Positions 37,979 through 46,911 are shown, numbered from the stretch's first letter. The stretch: DNA of 53,014 nt from Mycobacterium hubeiense (GCF_002838065.1 NZ_PIZU01000022.1:38725-91738); one strand, 5' to 3'. The notes: generated by a model not told the origin, from the sequence alone. Made by a program: numbers and translations.

Positions 37979-39367
37979 TCACAGCCACGTCTGCGACACC
38001 GCCACCGAATCCTCGGGCTGCTCGGCGACCGCCCGCCGCCCGGCCTTCAAGACCCGCAACACGAACCCGGGTCGCAGCAGCGCGGACGGCTCGTCGAGCA
38101 TCCCGACCACCCGCAGGAACTGCTGCGCCACCGCGGCGTCGGTTTCGCTGGCCGTCAGCACCCGTTCGGTCCAGGCGTTGGTGATCCGCATCGACAGCGG
38201 GCGAGGACCGGCCACCTGAGGCAGCGTTAGATCGGAGCCGACGGCCGTCTGCCATGCCACGCGAATCTTCTTGGCCGACGCCGAGAAGAACCGCCGCGGC
38301 AGATCGCGCTCGCCGCTACGCAGGCAGTCGCGCAGCACGCCGGCTTCGATGGCGGCGACGGTCATGCCCTGGCCGTAGATCGGGTTGAAGCTGCAGATCG
38401 CGTCCCCGACGACGAGCAGCCCGTCCGGCGTCGCGGCCATCTTGTCGTAGCGCCGCCACCGGTTCGACGGCAGCCGATGCTGGTTGACGCCGCCGATCGT
38501 CTCGGCATCCCGAACTGCGGCCAGCACGTGGGCAGGCGCGAAACCAGCTGCGTAGTCCAGCAATTCGGGCCAGGTGGCCGGTGGCTCGATTCCCGCCATG
38601 GTGCCGACGGCCACCAACCAGGTGTCGTTCTCGCAGGCGAACGCCGCGAAGATCGACGGCCGGTCCGGCTCGGGGCAGACGGCGACGAGGTTCTCTTGGA
38701 GCGTGTCGTGTGGCAACCGCAGCGGCTGGCTGGCATAGGCGACACGCACCACCAGCTCGTCTTCGCGGGGCCGGCCGTAGCCGAGCTGCTCGAGGAACAC
38801 CGGTGTGCGCGAGCCGCGTCCGGTGGCGTCGACGACGAGGTCGGCCGTCAGCGTCGTCTCGTTGCCGTCGTCGTGGCCCACCACCCGCACGCCCGTGACG
38901 CGACGACGATCCGCGGTCGCGGTGAGCCCGGCGACGTCGTGCCCGTCGAGAACCGACACGTTCGCCAGCCCGCGCAGCCGCCGCCGCACATGCCCCTCCA
39001 GGAACGGGCGGCTCCCGTAGTAGTTCACGACCGACGCCGGATCCGGGAGCCTGTCCCGCACAAGCCGATGCCCGGCGAACGACACCCAGAATTTCGACAG
39101 GTCGCCGTCGTCCCACACCAGGCCGCCGTCGGCGACCAACTCGTCGAGAAACCCCGGAAAGAGTTCCTCGAGGATCTGCGCGGCGCGGGCCAGCAGCAGA
39201 TGCGGCTGGCGGCCCTGCGGTACACCGCGCCGCGGTTCGGGCCCATCCGGCAGCACATCACGCTCGACGACCGTGACGGTGTCATAGCTGTCGGCCAGTA
39301 CCCGGGCGGCCAGCAGCCCGCCCATACTCGCGCCGAGAACAATCGCGTGACCAGCTTGTTTCGACAT
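37979..39367 (-). CDS. FAD-dependent monooxygenase/oxidoreductase
   Basis: A 462-aa flavoprotein of the geranylgeranyl-reductase/aromatic hydroxylase superfamily. AIVLGASMGGLLAARVLADS (about 8-27) is the dinucleotide site, though with GASMGG in place of the usual GAGPAG, DLVVDATGRGSRTPVFLEQL is the middle DG motif region and LLVVGDAICSFNPIYGQGMT (about 320-339) binds the FAD ribityl chain. The C-terminus is helical and Arg-rich. The substrate is unknown; it might act on a hydrophobic or polyketide-type compound. GACACT ends 6 nt before the ATG at 39367. Confidence 0.82.
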   Translation of the reverse strand: MSKQAGHAIVLGASMGGLLAARVLADSYDTVTVVERDVLPDGPEPRRGVPQGRQPHLLLARAAQILEELFPGFLDELVADGGLVWDDGDLSKFWVSFAGHRLVRDRLPDPASVVNYYGSRPFLEGHVRRRLRGLANVSVLDGHDVAGLTATADRRRVTGVRVVGHDDGNETTLTADLVVDATGRGSRTPVFLEQLGYGRPREDELVVRVAYASQPLRLPHDTLQENLVAVCPEPDRPSIFAAFACENDTWLVAVGTMAGIEPPATWPELLDYAAGFAPAHVLAAVRDAETIGGVNQHRLPSNRWRRYDKMAATPDGLLVVGDAICSFNPIYGQGMTVAAIEAGVLRDCLRSGERDLPRRFFSASAKKIRVAWQTAVGSDLTLPQVAGPRPLSMRITNAWTERVLTASETDAAVAQQFLRVVGMLDEPSALLRPGFVLRVLKAGRRAVAEQPEDSVAVSQTWL

Positions 39368-39485
39368 GGCAGCAGTGTCGGGCGCGCCATGGCAGGGGGC
39401 CTAGCGTAGTCCGCTACTTCACCTTTTCGCGTGCCGTATCCCTGTCGGCAACCTTGTCGACGCCTGTCGATGAGACCCTCTTGGC

Positions 39486-40613
39486 GTGCGCGTTGCGATC
39501 GTCGCTGAGTCCTTCCTCCCGAATGTCAACGGCGTCACCAACTCGGTGCTTCGGGTGATCGAGCATCTCCGCCGCACCGGCCACGAAGCCCTGCTCATCG
39601 CGCCGGACACGCCGCGGGGTCAGCCGCCGGCCGACCGGATTCACGACGGCATCCGGGTGCATCGGGTGCCGTCGCGGATGTTCCCGAAGGTCACCTCGCT
39701 GCCGCTGGGTGTGCCGCGGCCGCGGATGGTCGGCGTGCTGCGCGGCTTCGACCCGGACGTGGTGCATTTGGCGTCGCCGGCGCTGCTCGGCTACGGCGGC
39801 CTGCATGCGGCCCGTCATCTCAAGGTGCCGACGGTGGCGGTATTCCAAACCGACATCGCGGGATTCGCGGAAAGCTACGGCATCGGCATCGCATCGCGCG
39901 CCGCGTGGGCGTGGACCCGTCACCTGCACAGCCGCGCCGACCGGACCCTGGCGCCGTCCACCGCAGCGATGGAAGCCCTTGCTGCGCATGGTATTCCGCG
40001 GGTGCACAAGTGGGCGCGTGGCGTGGACATCACCGGCTTCGCCCCGTCGGCGCGCGATGACGCGTTGCGCCAGAAATGGTCGCCGCACCGCAAGCCGATC
40101 GTCGGCTTCGTCGGCCGGCTGGCGCCGGAGAAGCACGTCGAACGGCTGGCGGTGCTGGCGCGCCGCGACGACATCCAGGTGGTGATCGTCGGCGACGGCG
40201 TGGACCGGGCCAAGCTCGAATCAGCCTTGCCGTCAGCGGTTTTCACCGGCGCGCTGTACGGCGAGGAGCTCGCGACCGCGTACGCCAGCATGGACGTCTT
40301 CGTCCATCCCGGCGAGCACGAGACGTTCTGTCAGGCGGTGCAGGAGGCGATGGCCTCGGGTCTGCCGGTGATCGCGCCCGATGCGGGCGGTCCACGAGAT
40401 CTGGTGGCGCCGTGCCGAACCGGGCTGCTGTTGCCCGTCGCGGAGTTCGAGGATCGGCTGACCGAGTCCGTCGACCACCTGATCGCCGAGCGTGCCCGCT
40501 ACTCGGTCGCGGCCCGGCGCAGCGTGTTGGACCGCACCTGGCCGGCCATCTGCGACGAGCTGCTCGGGCACTACGAGGCCGTGCAGGGAATGCGCCGGCT
40601 ACGGGCCGCCTAG
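39486..40613 (+). CDS. mgtA: GDP-mannose-dependent alpha-mannosyltransferase MgtA (Rv0557-type)
   Basis: A 375-aa GT4 glycosyltransferase. MRVAIVAESFLPNVNGVTNS is the acceptor-domain glycine loop; the donor domain holds VGFVGRLAPEKHVERLAVLA and the EX7E motif in HPGEHETFCQAVQEAMASGLP. In mycobacteria this protein (earlier called PimB) mannosylates a glucuronosyl- or other glycolipid core for lipomannan-like polymers. It starts at GTG 39486 with GACCCT 6 nt upstream. The stop is 21 nt before the menG start. Its role is known from the family, but the exact acceptor here is inferred. Confidence 0.9.
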   Translation: MRVAIVAESFLPNVNGVTNSVLRVIEHLRRTGHEALLIAPDTPRGQPPADRIHDGIRVHRVPSRMFPKVTSLPLGVPRPRMVGVLRGFDPDVVHLASPALLGYGGLHAARHLKVPTVAVFQTDIAGFAESYGIGIASRAAWAWTRHLHSRADRTLAPSTAAMEALAAHGIPRVHKWARGVDITGFAPSARDDALRQKWSPHRKPIVGFVGRLAPEKHVERLAVLARRDDIQVVIVGDGVDRAKLESALPSAVFTGALYGEELATAYASMDVFVHPGEHETFCQAVQEAMASGLPVIAPDAGGPRDLVAPCRTGLLLPVAEFEDRLTESVDHLIAERARYSVAARRSVLDRTWPAICDELLGHYEAVQGMRRLRAA

Positions 40614-40621
40614 CAGCCATG

Positions 40622-40627
40622 TAGCGT
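40622..40627 (+). promoter_or_regulatory. -10 box TAGCGT of a probable leaderless menG transcript
   Basis: TAGCGT ends 7 nt before the GTG at 40635. Confidence 0.55.
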
Positions 40628-40634
40628 CGATGAC

Positions 40635-41324
40635 GTGAGCCGCGCGACGCTGGACAAGGATCCCCATGAAGTGGCGTCGATGTTCGACGCCGTCGCGCGC
40701 CGCTACGACCTGACCAACACGGTGATGTCGCTGGGGCAGGACCGGTTCTGGCGACGGGCCACCCGCGCGGCGCTGAAGATCGGACCCGGCGACAAGGTGC
40801 TCGACTTGGCGGCGGGCACCGCAGTGTCGACGGTGGAGCTCGCGGCGTCGGGGGCGTGGTGTGTGGCTGCGGACTTCTCGGTCGGGATGCTGGCCGCGGG
40901 CGCGGGCCGGCACGTGCCCAAGGTGGCCGGCGACGCGACGCGGCTGCCGTTCGGCGACGACGTCTTCGACGCGGTCACCATCAGCTTCGGGCTGCGCAAC
41001 GTCGCCGACCACGGCGCGGCGCTGCGCGAAATGGCCCGTGTGACAAGGCCGGGCGGACGGCTGGTGGTGTGCGAATTCTCCACGCCGACGAACACGCTGT
41101 TCGCCACGGTCTACAAGGAGTACTTGATGCAGGCGCTGCCGCGGATCGCCCGGGCCGTGTCCTCCAACCCCGACGCCTATGTTTATCTCGCCGAATCGAT
41201 TCGGGCGTGGCCGGATCAGGCCGAGCTGGCGCGTCGTATCGGTGACGCCGGTTGGGGGCAGGTGCGTTGGCGCAACCTGTCCGGCGGCATCGTGGCGCTG
41301 CACGCGGCGACCAAACCGAAGTAG
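40635..41324 (+). CDS. menG: Demethylmenaquinone methyltransferase MenG (UbiE family)
   Basis: A 229-aa SAM methyltransferase completing menaquinone. VASMFDAVARRYDLTNTVMS is the UbiE signature at the N-terminus, KVLDLAAGTAVSTVELA is motif I, and DAVTISFGLRNVADHGAALR is the second UbiE signature. Motif III appears as VTRPGGRLVVCEFSTPTN. It is called menH or ubiE in some tuberculosis annotations. It acts after MenA. The gene stands alone, with a leaderless-type promoter and a 155-bp gap downstream. Confidence 0.94.
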   Translation: MSRATLDKDPHEVASMFDAVARRYDLTNTVMSLGQDRFWRRATRAALKIGPGDKVLDLAAGTAVSTVELAASGAWCVAADFSVGMLAAGAGRHVPKVAGDATRLPFGDDVFDAVTISFGLRNVADHGAALREMARVTRPGGRLVVCEFSTPTNTLFATVYKEYLMQALPRIARAVSSNPDAYVYLAESIRAWPDQAELARRIGDAGWGQVRWRNLSGGIVALHAATKPK

Positions 41325-41377
41325 CCCTTTACCTAGGTTGATAACCCGCGCGTCCGCATTAACTTCTGGGCCCACCT

Positions 41378-41415
41378 GTTGCGGTCAGGCAAGCGCCGTA
41401 TCGGCGTGTCGCAAC
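41378..41415. repeat. Weak nested inverted repeat in a 155-bp gap
   Basis: GTTGCG (41378) pairs with CGCAAC (41410), and CGCCG (41394) with CGGCG (41402). It could end the menG transcript or regulate the next gene; the rest of the gap 41325-41479 shows no clear signal. Confidence 0.35.
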
Positions 41416-41479
41416 GGCTGTGAGCAGAATCACCGTTAACTTATCGTCCTGACGGGTTCCGCAACGTAGGCGGTGTCAG

Positions 41480-43267
41480 ATGTCGGGTCGGGTTCAGCAG
41501 CGGGGTATTTCGCGCCGGTCGTTTCTGGCGGGCACCGCGACGGCGGGAGTCGCGGCGGCGCTCGGCCCGCCGCGGCCTGCCCGTGCCGCGCCAGGCAAGA
41601 CCGTCGCGGTGTTCGGTGCGGGTATCGCCGGGCTGACCGCCGCGCACGAGCTCGTCGACCGCGGCTACACCGTGACCGTCTACGAGCGAAAGGCGCTGGG
41701 CGGCAAGGCCCGTTCCATCCCGGTGCCGAACTCGGGCGCGACGCCGCTGCCGGCCGAGCACGGGTTCCGGTTCTTTCCGGGCTTCTACCGCAACGTGACC
41801 GACACCATGCGCCGAATCCCGTTTCCGGGCAATGCGTTCGGTACCTGGGAGAACCTCACCCGGGCCACGTCGTATCTGCACTCCGGCCTCGGTCGTGCTG
41901 ATCTGACTGTGCCGCTGCCGTTCCCAATCCCGACGTTGCCCAATCCGATCACGCCCAAGGCGTTCATCGAATCGGTGACGACGGTGTTCCAGACGCTGTT
42001 CCGATTGCCGTTGTGGGAAGCTGCTTATGCCGCACAGAAACTCGCGGTTTACGTCACCAGCTCCAACGAACGCAAGCTCGGCCAGTGGGAGCACATGACG
42101 TGGGAGAAGTACATCGGCGCCGACAAGCGATCCGCCGAGTACAACCGCTACCTCGCCGACGGCATCATCCGCAACCTGACCGCGTCGAAATCCAAAGACG
42201 CCAGCGCACATTCCATCGGGCTGGTGGGCGAGGCGTCGGTGTGGTCGATCCTGCTGCTGGGCAACGACTTCGACAACAAGGGCTTCGACCGCGTGCTCAA
42301 CGGGCCGACCAGTTCACAGTGGCTCGACCCGTGGGTGGAGCACCTGCGCAACAAAGGGGTGACATTCCATGTGGGACAGGCGCTGTCGCGACTGACGCCC
42401 AACGGCAAGCACATCGCGTCGGCCACCGTCGTCGACGGCAGAGGGGTAACACGACCCGTCGTCGCCGATTGGTACGTCTCAGCGATCCCGTGCGAGAAGC
42501 TGGCCGCGGTGCTCACCCCGGACGTCATCGCCGCCGACCCGCGCCTGGCCAATGTCGCGCGGCTGCGTACCGAATGGATGAACGGGCTGATGTTCTTCCT
42601 CAAGGAGCGCGTCGACGTCACCAAGGGCCACGTCAACTACGTCGACTCCGGATGGGCGATCACGTCGATCAGCGAGGAGCAGTTCTGGAAACGGAGCCTG
42701 ACGACGTACGGCGACGGCACCGTCAAGGACTGCATGTCGGCGATCATCTCGGACTGGACCACGCCGGGAAACTTCAACGGCCGCAGCGCCCGCGACTGCA
42801 CGCCGCCCGAAATCGCCAACGAAGCATGGGCGCAGATCAAGGCGCACCTCAACGACACCGACACCGTCGTCACCGACGCGATGCTGCACTCGTGGTTTCT
42901 GGATCCGGCGATCATCGACCCGGGCACACCGAACGTCCGCAACGACGAACCGCTGTTCATCCAGGACCCCGGCTCGTGGGAGCGCCGCCCCGATGCGGTG
43001 ACGGCGATCGACAACCTGTTCCTCGCGGGGGAGTGGGTGCGCACCGATCAGAACGTCACGACGATGGAGGGCGCCAACGAGGGCGGGCGCTACGCCGCCA
43101 ACGGCGTACTGCAGGCGTCGGGCTATGGCGGGCCGATGGTGAAAATCGTGGAACTGTTCCAGGCGCCGTGGTGGATCCCGTTCAAACAAGCCGACCGCGC
43201 GCGCTACCGGGCAGGGCTACCCCACGCGCTGGACATCGTCGACACCCGCTGGCCCGGCCGGTCCTAG
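41480..43267 (+). CDS. Tat-exported FAD-dependent oxidoreductase, phytoene-desaturase-like
   Basis: A 595-aa flavoprotein. A Tat signal with twin arginines is present at the start (QRGISRRSFLAGTATAGV), ending near ARAAPGK. The FAD loop VAVFGAGIAGLTAAHELVDR follows, then LGGKARSIPVP and the PAEHGFRFFPGFYRN block of carotenoid/hydroxysqualene oxidase-like proteins. The C-terminal flavin motif FLAGEWVRTDQNVTTMEGANEGGRYAAN is spread over about 515-542. Secretion in folded form with FAD is expected. The substrate is unknown; a role on a membrane terpenoid is possible given the polyprenyl genes nearby. Confidence 0.85.
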   Translation: MSGRVQQRGISRRSFLAGTATAGVAAALGPPRPARAAPGKTVAVFGAGIAGLTAAHELVDRGYTVTVYERKALGGKARSIPVPNSGATPLPAEHGFRFFPGFYRNVTDTMRRIPFPGNAFGTWENLTRATSYLHSGLGRADLTVPLPFPIPTLPNPITPKAFIESVTTVFQTLFRLPLWEAAYAAQKLAVYVTSSNERKLGQWEHMTWEKYIGADKRSAEYNRYLADGIIRNLTASKSKDASAHSIGLVGEASVWSILLLGNDFDNKGFDRVLNGPTSSQWLDPWVEHLRNKGVTFHVGQALSRLTPNGKHIASATVVDGRGVTRPVVADWYVSAIPCEKLAAVLTPDVIAADPRLANVARLRTEWMNGLMFFLKERVDVTKGHVNYVDSGWAITSISEEQFWKRSLTTYGDGTVKDCMSAIISDWTTPGNFNGRSARDCTPPEIANEAWAQIKAHLNDTDTVVTDAMLHSWFLDPAIIDPGTPNVRNDEPLFIQDPGSWERRPDAVTAIDNLFLAGEWVRTDQNVTTMEGANEGGRYAANGVLQASGYGGPMVKIVELFQAPWWIPFKQADRARYRAGLPHALDIVDTRWPGRS

Positions 43268-43273
43268 TGCTTA

Positions 43274-43356
43274 CGTGCCCGCATACAAGCGACAATGTCG
43301 CTAACTGCTTAGCCCACCAATGTTTTCAGCGACACTGTCGCTCATATGCGGGCACG
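43274..43356. terminator. Long nested palindrome between converging genes
   Basis: Outer arms CGTGCCCGCATA (43274-43285) and TATGCGGGCACG (43345-43356) are exact. Inside each lies a 15-bp near-palindrome, AGCGACAATGTCGCT (43288) and AGCGACACTGTCGCT (43328). The inner copies can pair with each other, extending the stem to 29 nt per arm, or fold alone, giving a cruciform-like shape. A bidirectional terminator is likely. Confidence 0.75.
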
Positions 43357-43380
43357 CGGACCGGTGATGCCCCGGAGCCG

Positions 43381-43593
43381 CTAATTGATCGTGCCGATGC
43401 TGCCGTCCGGCGCGACCGGCACGTCGGCGTGGTTCTGCTGCACCCGCGGCGTCGGCGTCTCACCGACCGGAACGCACTGTCCCACATAGGGCACGTCTTC
43501 GCAGGGCCCGACCGGAGCCGCGCCGGCAACCGGCGCCAGCGCCAAGCCGGCGGCGCACGCCAATATGACGATCGCCGATTTCAGACCGGGCAT
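43381..43593 (-). CDS. Small secreted protein (70 aa)
   Basis: The signal peptide is MPGLKSAIVILACAAGLALA followed by the cleavage region PVAGAA. The mature part is about 44 residues with two cysteines (PCEDVPYVGQCVPVGETPTP), which could form one disulfide, and a proline-rich then acidic tail ending SIGTIN. This is a typical mycobacterial secreted small protein; function is unknown. A GGAAGGATCC ribosome site lies upstream. It converges on the Tat-exported oxidoreductase gene across the palindrome at 43274. Confidence 0.75.
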   Translation of the reverse strand: MPGLKSAIVILACAAGLALAPVAGAAPVGPCEDVPYVGQCVPVGETPTPRVQQNHADVPVAPDGSIGTIN

Positions 43594-43713
43594 CGTGGAT
43601 CCTTCCGTCGATCCTCATCAACCCGTATGAGACGAATTCTAATCCCGAAACGCGGCAAAAAGCACTGTTCAGACGCCGAAAGTGCTTAGTAGAGCTTGGT
43701 ATTCACGTGACGT
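43594..43713. other. Intergenic gap after menJ with short inverted repeats
   Basis: AAGCACT (43660) and AGTGCTT (43681) can pair, and GTTCAGCTGAAC (43712-43723) is a 12-bp palindrome over the menJ stop codon. These may end menJ. No gene is visible. Confidence 0.4.
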
Positions 43714-44934
43714 TCAGCTGAACGGCTTGCGCTGATCCAGCCGTCGCGACGCCAATCCGCCCGCCCGCCACACCCGCGCGATCCAATCGGAGTCCTCGTC
43801 GGTGACGAGATTTCCCATGACCCGCACCGCAATTCGCATCAGCGCCGTCGACCGCATCGCCAACGGACCCGTCGCGGGCAGGAACCGCGGCAGCGTCAAC
43901 AACAACGCCAGCCGCCGCGCCACCGAGAAGCCCCGCGCGTAATGCTCCTGCAAGACGGCCGGCCACGCCGACGACACATCACCGGCATCCAGCAGCTCGG
44001 CGGCCAGCCGCCCGGTTTCCAGGCCGTAGTCGATGCCCTCACCGTTCAGCGGGTTGACGCAGGCCGCCGCGTCGCCGATCAGCATCCAATTCGGCCCCGC
44101 GACGCCCGACACCGCCCCACCCATCGGCAACAGCGCCGACAATGGCGCCCGAGGCTCGCCAGAGAAGCCCCATTCGTCGCGGCGCAGCCCGGTGTAGTAC
44201 GACATCAGCGGCCGCAACGCCGCGTCGGCGGGCCGTTTAGCCGTCGCCAGCGCGCCCACGCCGATGTTCACCTCGCCATTGCCCAGCGGGAAGATCCAGC
44301 CGTAGCCCGGCAACACCTTGCCCTCCGGCGAGCGCAGTTCCAGATGCGACGTGATCCACGGTTCGTCGGCCCGCGGCGTCGCGATATACCCCCGCACCGC
44401 AACGCCGTACACCGTCTGCTGATGCCACTGCCGGCCCAGCATCCGGCCCAATGTCGAGCGGGCGCCGTCGGCCACAATCAACTGCGAAAGCCCGACGACG
44501 CCACCGGAGTCCAACTTCACGGCGCTCACCCGGCCCGACGAATCATGCTGCACGCCAACGGCTTTGACACCCATCAGCATCTTGGCGCCCTCGTCGGCGG
44601 CCACCATACGGATGCGGTCGTCCAGTTCGGTGCGGGGGATCGCGCTGCTGGTCGACGGGAACGACGGCCCCGGCCACTCGACTTCGACGTCGCCTCCGAA
44701 ACCCGACATCCGCAACCCACGGTGGCGGATTCGGCTGTCCAGCCACGGCCCGAGGCCCAGCCGTTGCAGCTCCAACACCGCCCGGGGCGTCAACCCGTCG
44801 CCGCACGCCTTGTCGCGCGGGAACTGCGCGGAATCGATGACGAGCACGTCGCGCCCGGCGCGACACGCCCACGCAGCCGCGGCCGAACCCGCAGGCCCGG
44901 CCCCGACGACGACCACGTCGGCGTTCACTGTCAC
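43714..44934 (-). CDS. menJ: Menaquinone reductase MenJ (Rv0561c-type)
   Basis: A 406-aa flavoprotein of the geranylgeranyl reductase family that saturates one double bond of the menaquinone side chain. DVVVVGAGPAGSAAAAWACR is the FAD site, FPRDKACGDGLTPRAV the substrate motif and WMLIGDAAACVNPLNGEGID the ribityl motif; the whole chain matches the tuberculosis MenJ closely as recalled. The GTG at 44934 is supported by CATACT ending 7 nt upstream. The start is only 22 bp from that of the divergent prenyl synthase gene. Confidence 0.94.
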   Translation of the reverse strand: MTVNADVVVVGAGPAGSAAAAWACRAGRDVLVIDSAQFPRDKACGDGLTPRAVLELQRLGLGPWLDSRIRHRGLRMSGFGGDVEVEWPGPSFPSTSSAIPRTELDDRIRMVAADEGAKMLMGVKAVGVQHDSSGRVSAVKLDSGGVVGLSQLIVADGARSTLGRMLGRQWHQQTVYGVAVRGYIATPRADEPWITSHLELRSPEGKVLPGYGWIFPLGNGEVNIGVGALATAKRPADAALRPLMSYYTGLRRDEWGFSGEPRAPLSALLPMGGAVSGVAGPNWMLIGDAAACVNPLNGEGIDYGLETGRLAAELLDAGDVSSAWPAVLQEHYARGFSVARRLALLLTLPRFLPATGPLAMRSTALMRIAVRVMGNLVTDEDSDWIARVWRAGGLASRRLDQRKPFS

Positions 44935-44941
44935 GCCCCCC

Positions 44942-44949
44942 AGTATGTT
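44942..44949. promoter_or_regulatory. Overlapping divergent -10 boxes of menJ and grcC1
   Basis: On the plus strand TATGTT (44944-44949) ends 6 nt before the grcC1 ATG; on the minus strand CATACT (44947-44942) ends 7 nt before the menJ GTG. The two boxes share four base pairs, so polymerase can probably open only one direction at a time. Confidence 0.6.
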
Positions 44950-44955
44950 GGAGCA

Positions 44956-45963
44956 ATGAGGACACCGGCGACTGTGGTGGCGGGAGTGGACTTCGGGGAC
45001 GCCGCGTTCGCCGCCGAGGTCCGCGACGGCGTGGCCCGCATCGAAGAGCTGATGGCCGCTGAGCTGGGCAAAGCCGATGAATTGATGTCCGAGGCGGTCC
45101 AGCATCTGTTCCAGGCGGGTGGCAAACGTTTCCGGCCGCTGTTCACGGTGCTGTCCGCCGAGCTGGGGCCCGATCCGGACAACTGGCAGGTCACCGTCGC
45201 CGGCGCCGTCATCGAGCTGGTGCACCTGGCGACGCTGTATCACGACGACGTGATGGACGAGGCGCAGGTGCGCCGCGGCGCGCCCAGCGCCAATGTGCGG
45301 TGGGGCAACAACATCGCGATCCTGGCCGGCGACTACCTGTTCGCGACGGCCTCGCGTCTGGTGTCGCGGCTGGGCCCGGACGCCGTGCGGGTGATCGCCG
45401 ACACATTCGCCCAACTCGTCACCGGGCAGATGCGTGAAACCCGCGGCGCCGCAGAGGGTGTCGACGAGATCGAGCACTACCTGAAGGTGGTGTACGAGAA
45501 GACGGCCTGCCTGATCGCGGCGTCGGGCCGGTTCGGCGCGACGTTCTCCGGCGCCGACGATGAGCAGATCGAACGGCTCAGCCGGCTCGGCGGCATCGTC
45601 GGCACCGCGTTTCAGATCTCCGACGACATCATCGACATCGACAGCGACCCCGACGAGTCGGGCAAGGTGCCCGGCACCGACCTGCGCGAAGGCGTGCACA
45701 CGCTGCCGGCGCTCTACGCGCTGCGCGAAGAGGGCCCCGACGCGCAGCGGCTGCGCGAACTGCTGGCCGGACCGGTGCAGAAAGACGAGGACGTGGCCGA
45801 GGCGCTGCGGCTGCTGCGCCGCTCACCGGGCATGGCGCGGGCCAAGGAGACCGTCGCGCAGTACGCGGCGCAGGCCCGCGACGAGCTGGCGAAGCTGCCC
45901 GACGTACCGGCCCGTCAGGCGTTGGCCAACTTGGTGGACTACACCGTTCACCGTCACGGTTGA
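44956..45963 (+). CDS. grcC1: Polyprenyl diphosphate synthase GrcC1 (Rv0562-type)
   Basis: A 335-aa trans-prenyl synthase. The first aspartate-rich motif LYHDDVMDEAQVRRG is near 92-106, the second FQISDDIIDIDSDPDESGKV near 218-237. GGKRFRPLFTVLSAE before motif 1 is the basic IPP-binding block. It makes a long polyprenyl diphosphate by adding isopentenyl units; supply of the menaquinone side chain for MenA is the natural role here. The residues before the first motif (AGAVIELVHLATL) favour a long-chain product, but chain length is not assigned. ATG 44956 has a TATGTT -10 box 6 nt upstream. Confidence 0.92.
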   Translation: MRTPATVVAGVDFGDAAFAAEVRDGVARIEELMAAELGKADELMSEAVQHLFQAGGKRFRPLFTVLSAELGPDPDNWQVTVAGAVIELVHLATLYHDDVMDEAQVRRGAPSANVRWGNNIAILAGDYLFATASRLVSRLGPDAVRVIADTFAQLVTGQMRETRGAAEGVDEIEHYLKVVYEKTACLIAASGRFGATFSGADDEQIERLSRLGGIVGTAFQISDDIIDIDSDPDESGKVPGTDLREGVHTLPALYALREEGPDAQRLRELLAGPVQKDEDVAEALRLLRRSPGMARAKETVAQYAAQARDELAKLPDVPARQALANLVDYTVHRHG

Positions 45964-46029
45964 CCGAATCCGGAACCTGGGACGGCCCGCCGAGCGTTTA
46001 ATCAGCAATGAGTTCCTAGGAGGACGCTG

Positions 46030-46911
46030 ATGACGTGGCATCCGCATGCCAACAGGTTCAAGACGTTCCTGCTGCTGGTAGGTATGTCGGCCCTGATCGT
46101 GTTCATCGGGGCGCTGTTCCAGAACCGCTCGATTCTGTTCCTGGCGGCGCTATTCGCCGTCGGCATGAACGTCTACGTCTACTTCAACAGCGACAAGCTG
46201 GCGCTGCGGGCCATGCACGCGCAGCCGGTCACCGAGATGCAGGCGCCGGCGATGCACCGCATCGTGCGCGAATTGGCGACGGCCGCGCGCCAGCCGATGC
46301 CGCGGCTCTACATCAGCGACACCGCCAACCCGAACGCGTTTGCGACGGGCCGCAATCCGCGTAACGCCGCGGTGTGCTGTACGACCGGGATTCTGCAGAT
46401 CCTCGACGAGCGCGAGCTGCGTGCGGTGCTAGGGCATGAGCTTTCGCATGTGTACAACCGCGACATCCTGATTTCGTGTGTGGCCGGCGCGCTGGCGTCG
46501 GTGATCACCGCGTTGGCCAACTTCGCGATGTTCGCGGGGATGTTCGGCGGTAACCGCGAGGGCGGTGCGAATCCCATTGCCCTGCTGCTGGTTTCGCTGC
46601 TGGGCCCGATCGCGGCGACGGTGGTGCGGATGGCGGTGTCGCGGTCGCGGGAGTATCAGGCCGACCAGTCCGGCGCGGAGCTGACCGGTGACCCGCTGGC
46701 GCTGGCCTCGGCGCTGCGCAAGATCTCCGGTGGAGTGGAGGCGGCGCCGCTGCCGCCGAACCCGCAGCTGGCCGATCAGGCGCACTTGATGATCGCCAGC
46801 CCGTTCCGGGCGGGCGAGCGCATCGGCAAGCTGTTCTCGACGCACCCGCCGATCGCCGACCGGATCGCCCGGTTGGAGGCGATGGCCGGCCGCGGCCCGG
46901 GCTACTACTGA
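46030..46911 (+). CDS. htpX: Membrane metalloprotease HtpX
   Basis: A 293-aa M48 family peptidase that degrades damaged membrane proteins. Helices lie at about residues 12-30 and 35-52 (LLLVGMSALIVFIGALF; ILFLAALFAVGMNVYVYF). The zinc motif is VLGHELSHVYNRD with the third ligand in SREYQADQSGAE. A strong AGGAGG ribosome site 6 nt before ATG 46030 sets this gene apart from the leaderless genes around it. The position after grcC1 matches Rv0563. Confidence 0.95.
   Translation: MTWHPHANRFKTFLLLVGMSALIVFIGALFQNRSILFLAALFAVGMNVYVYFNSDKLALRAMHAQPVTEMQAPAMHRIVRELATAARQPMPRLYISDTANPNAFATGRNPRNAAVCCTTGILQILDERELRAVLGHELSHVYNRDILISCVAGALASVITALANFAMFAGMFGGNREGGANPIALLLVSLLGPIAATVVRMAVSRSREYQADQSGAELTGDPLALASALRKISGGVEAAPLPPNPQLADQAHLMIASPFRAGERIGKLFSTHPPIADRIARLEAMAGRGPGYY

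Noticed and set aside
43660..43723. Short inverted repeats after menJ as members of the long palindrome families
   Set aside because: The stems are only 6-7 bp and share no sequence with the longer elements.
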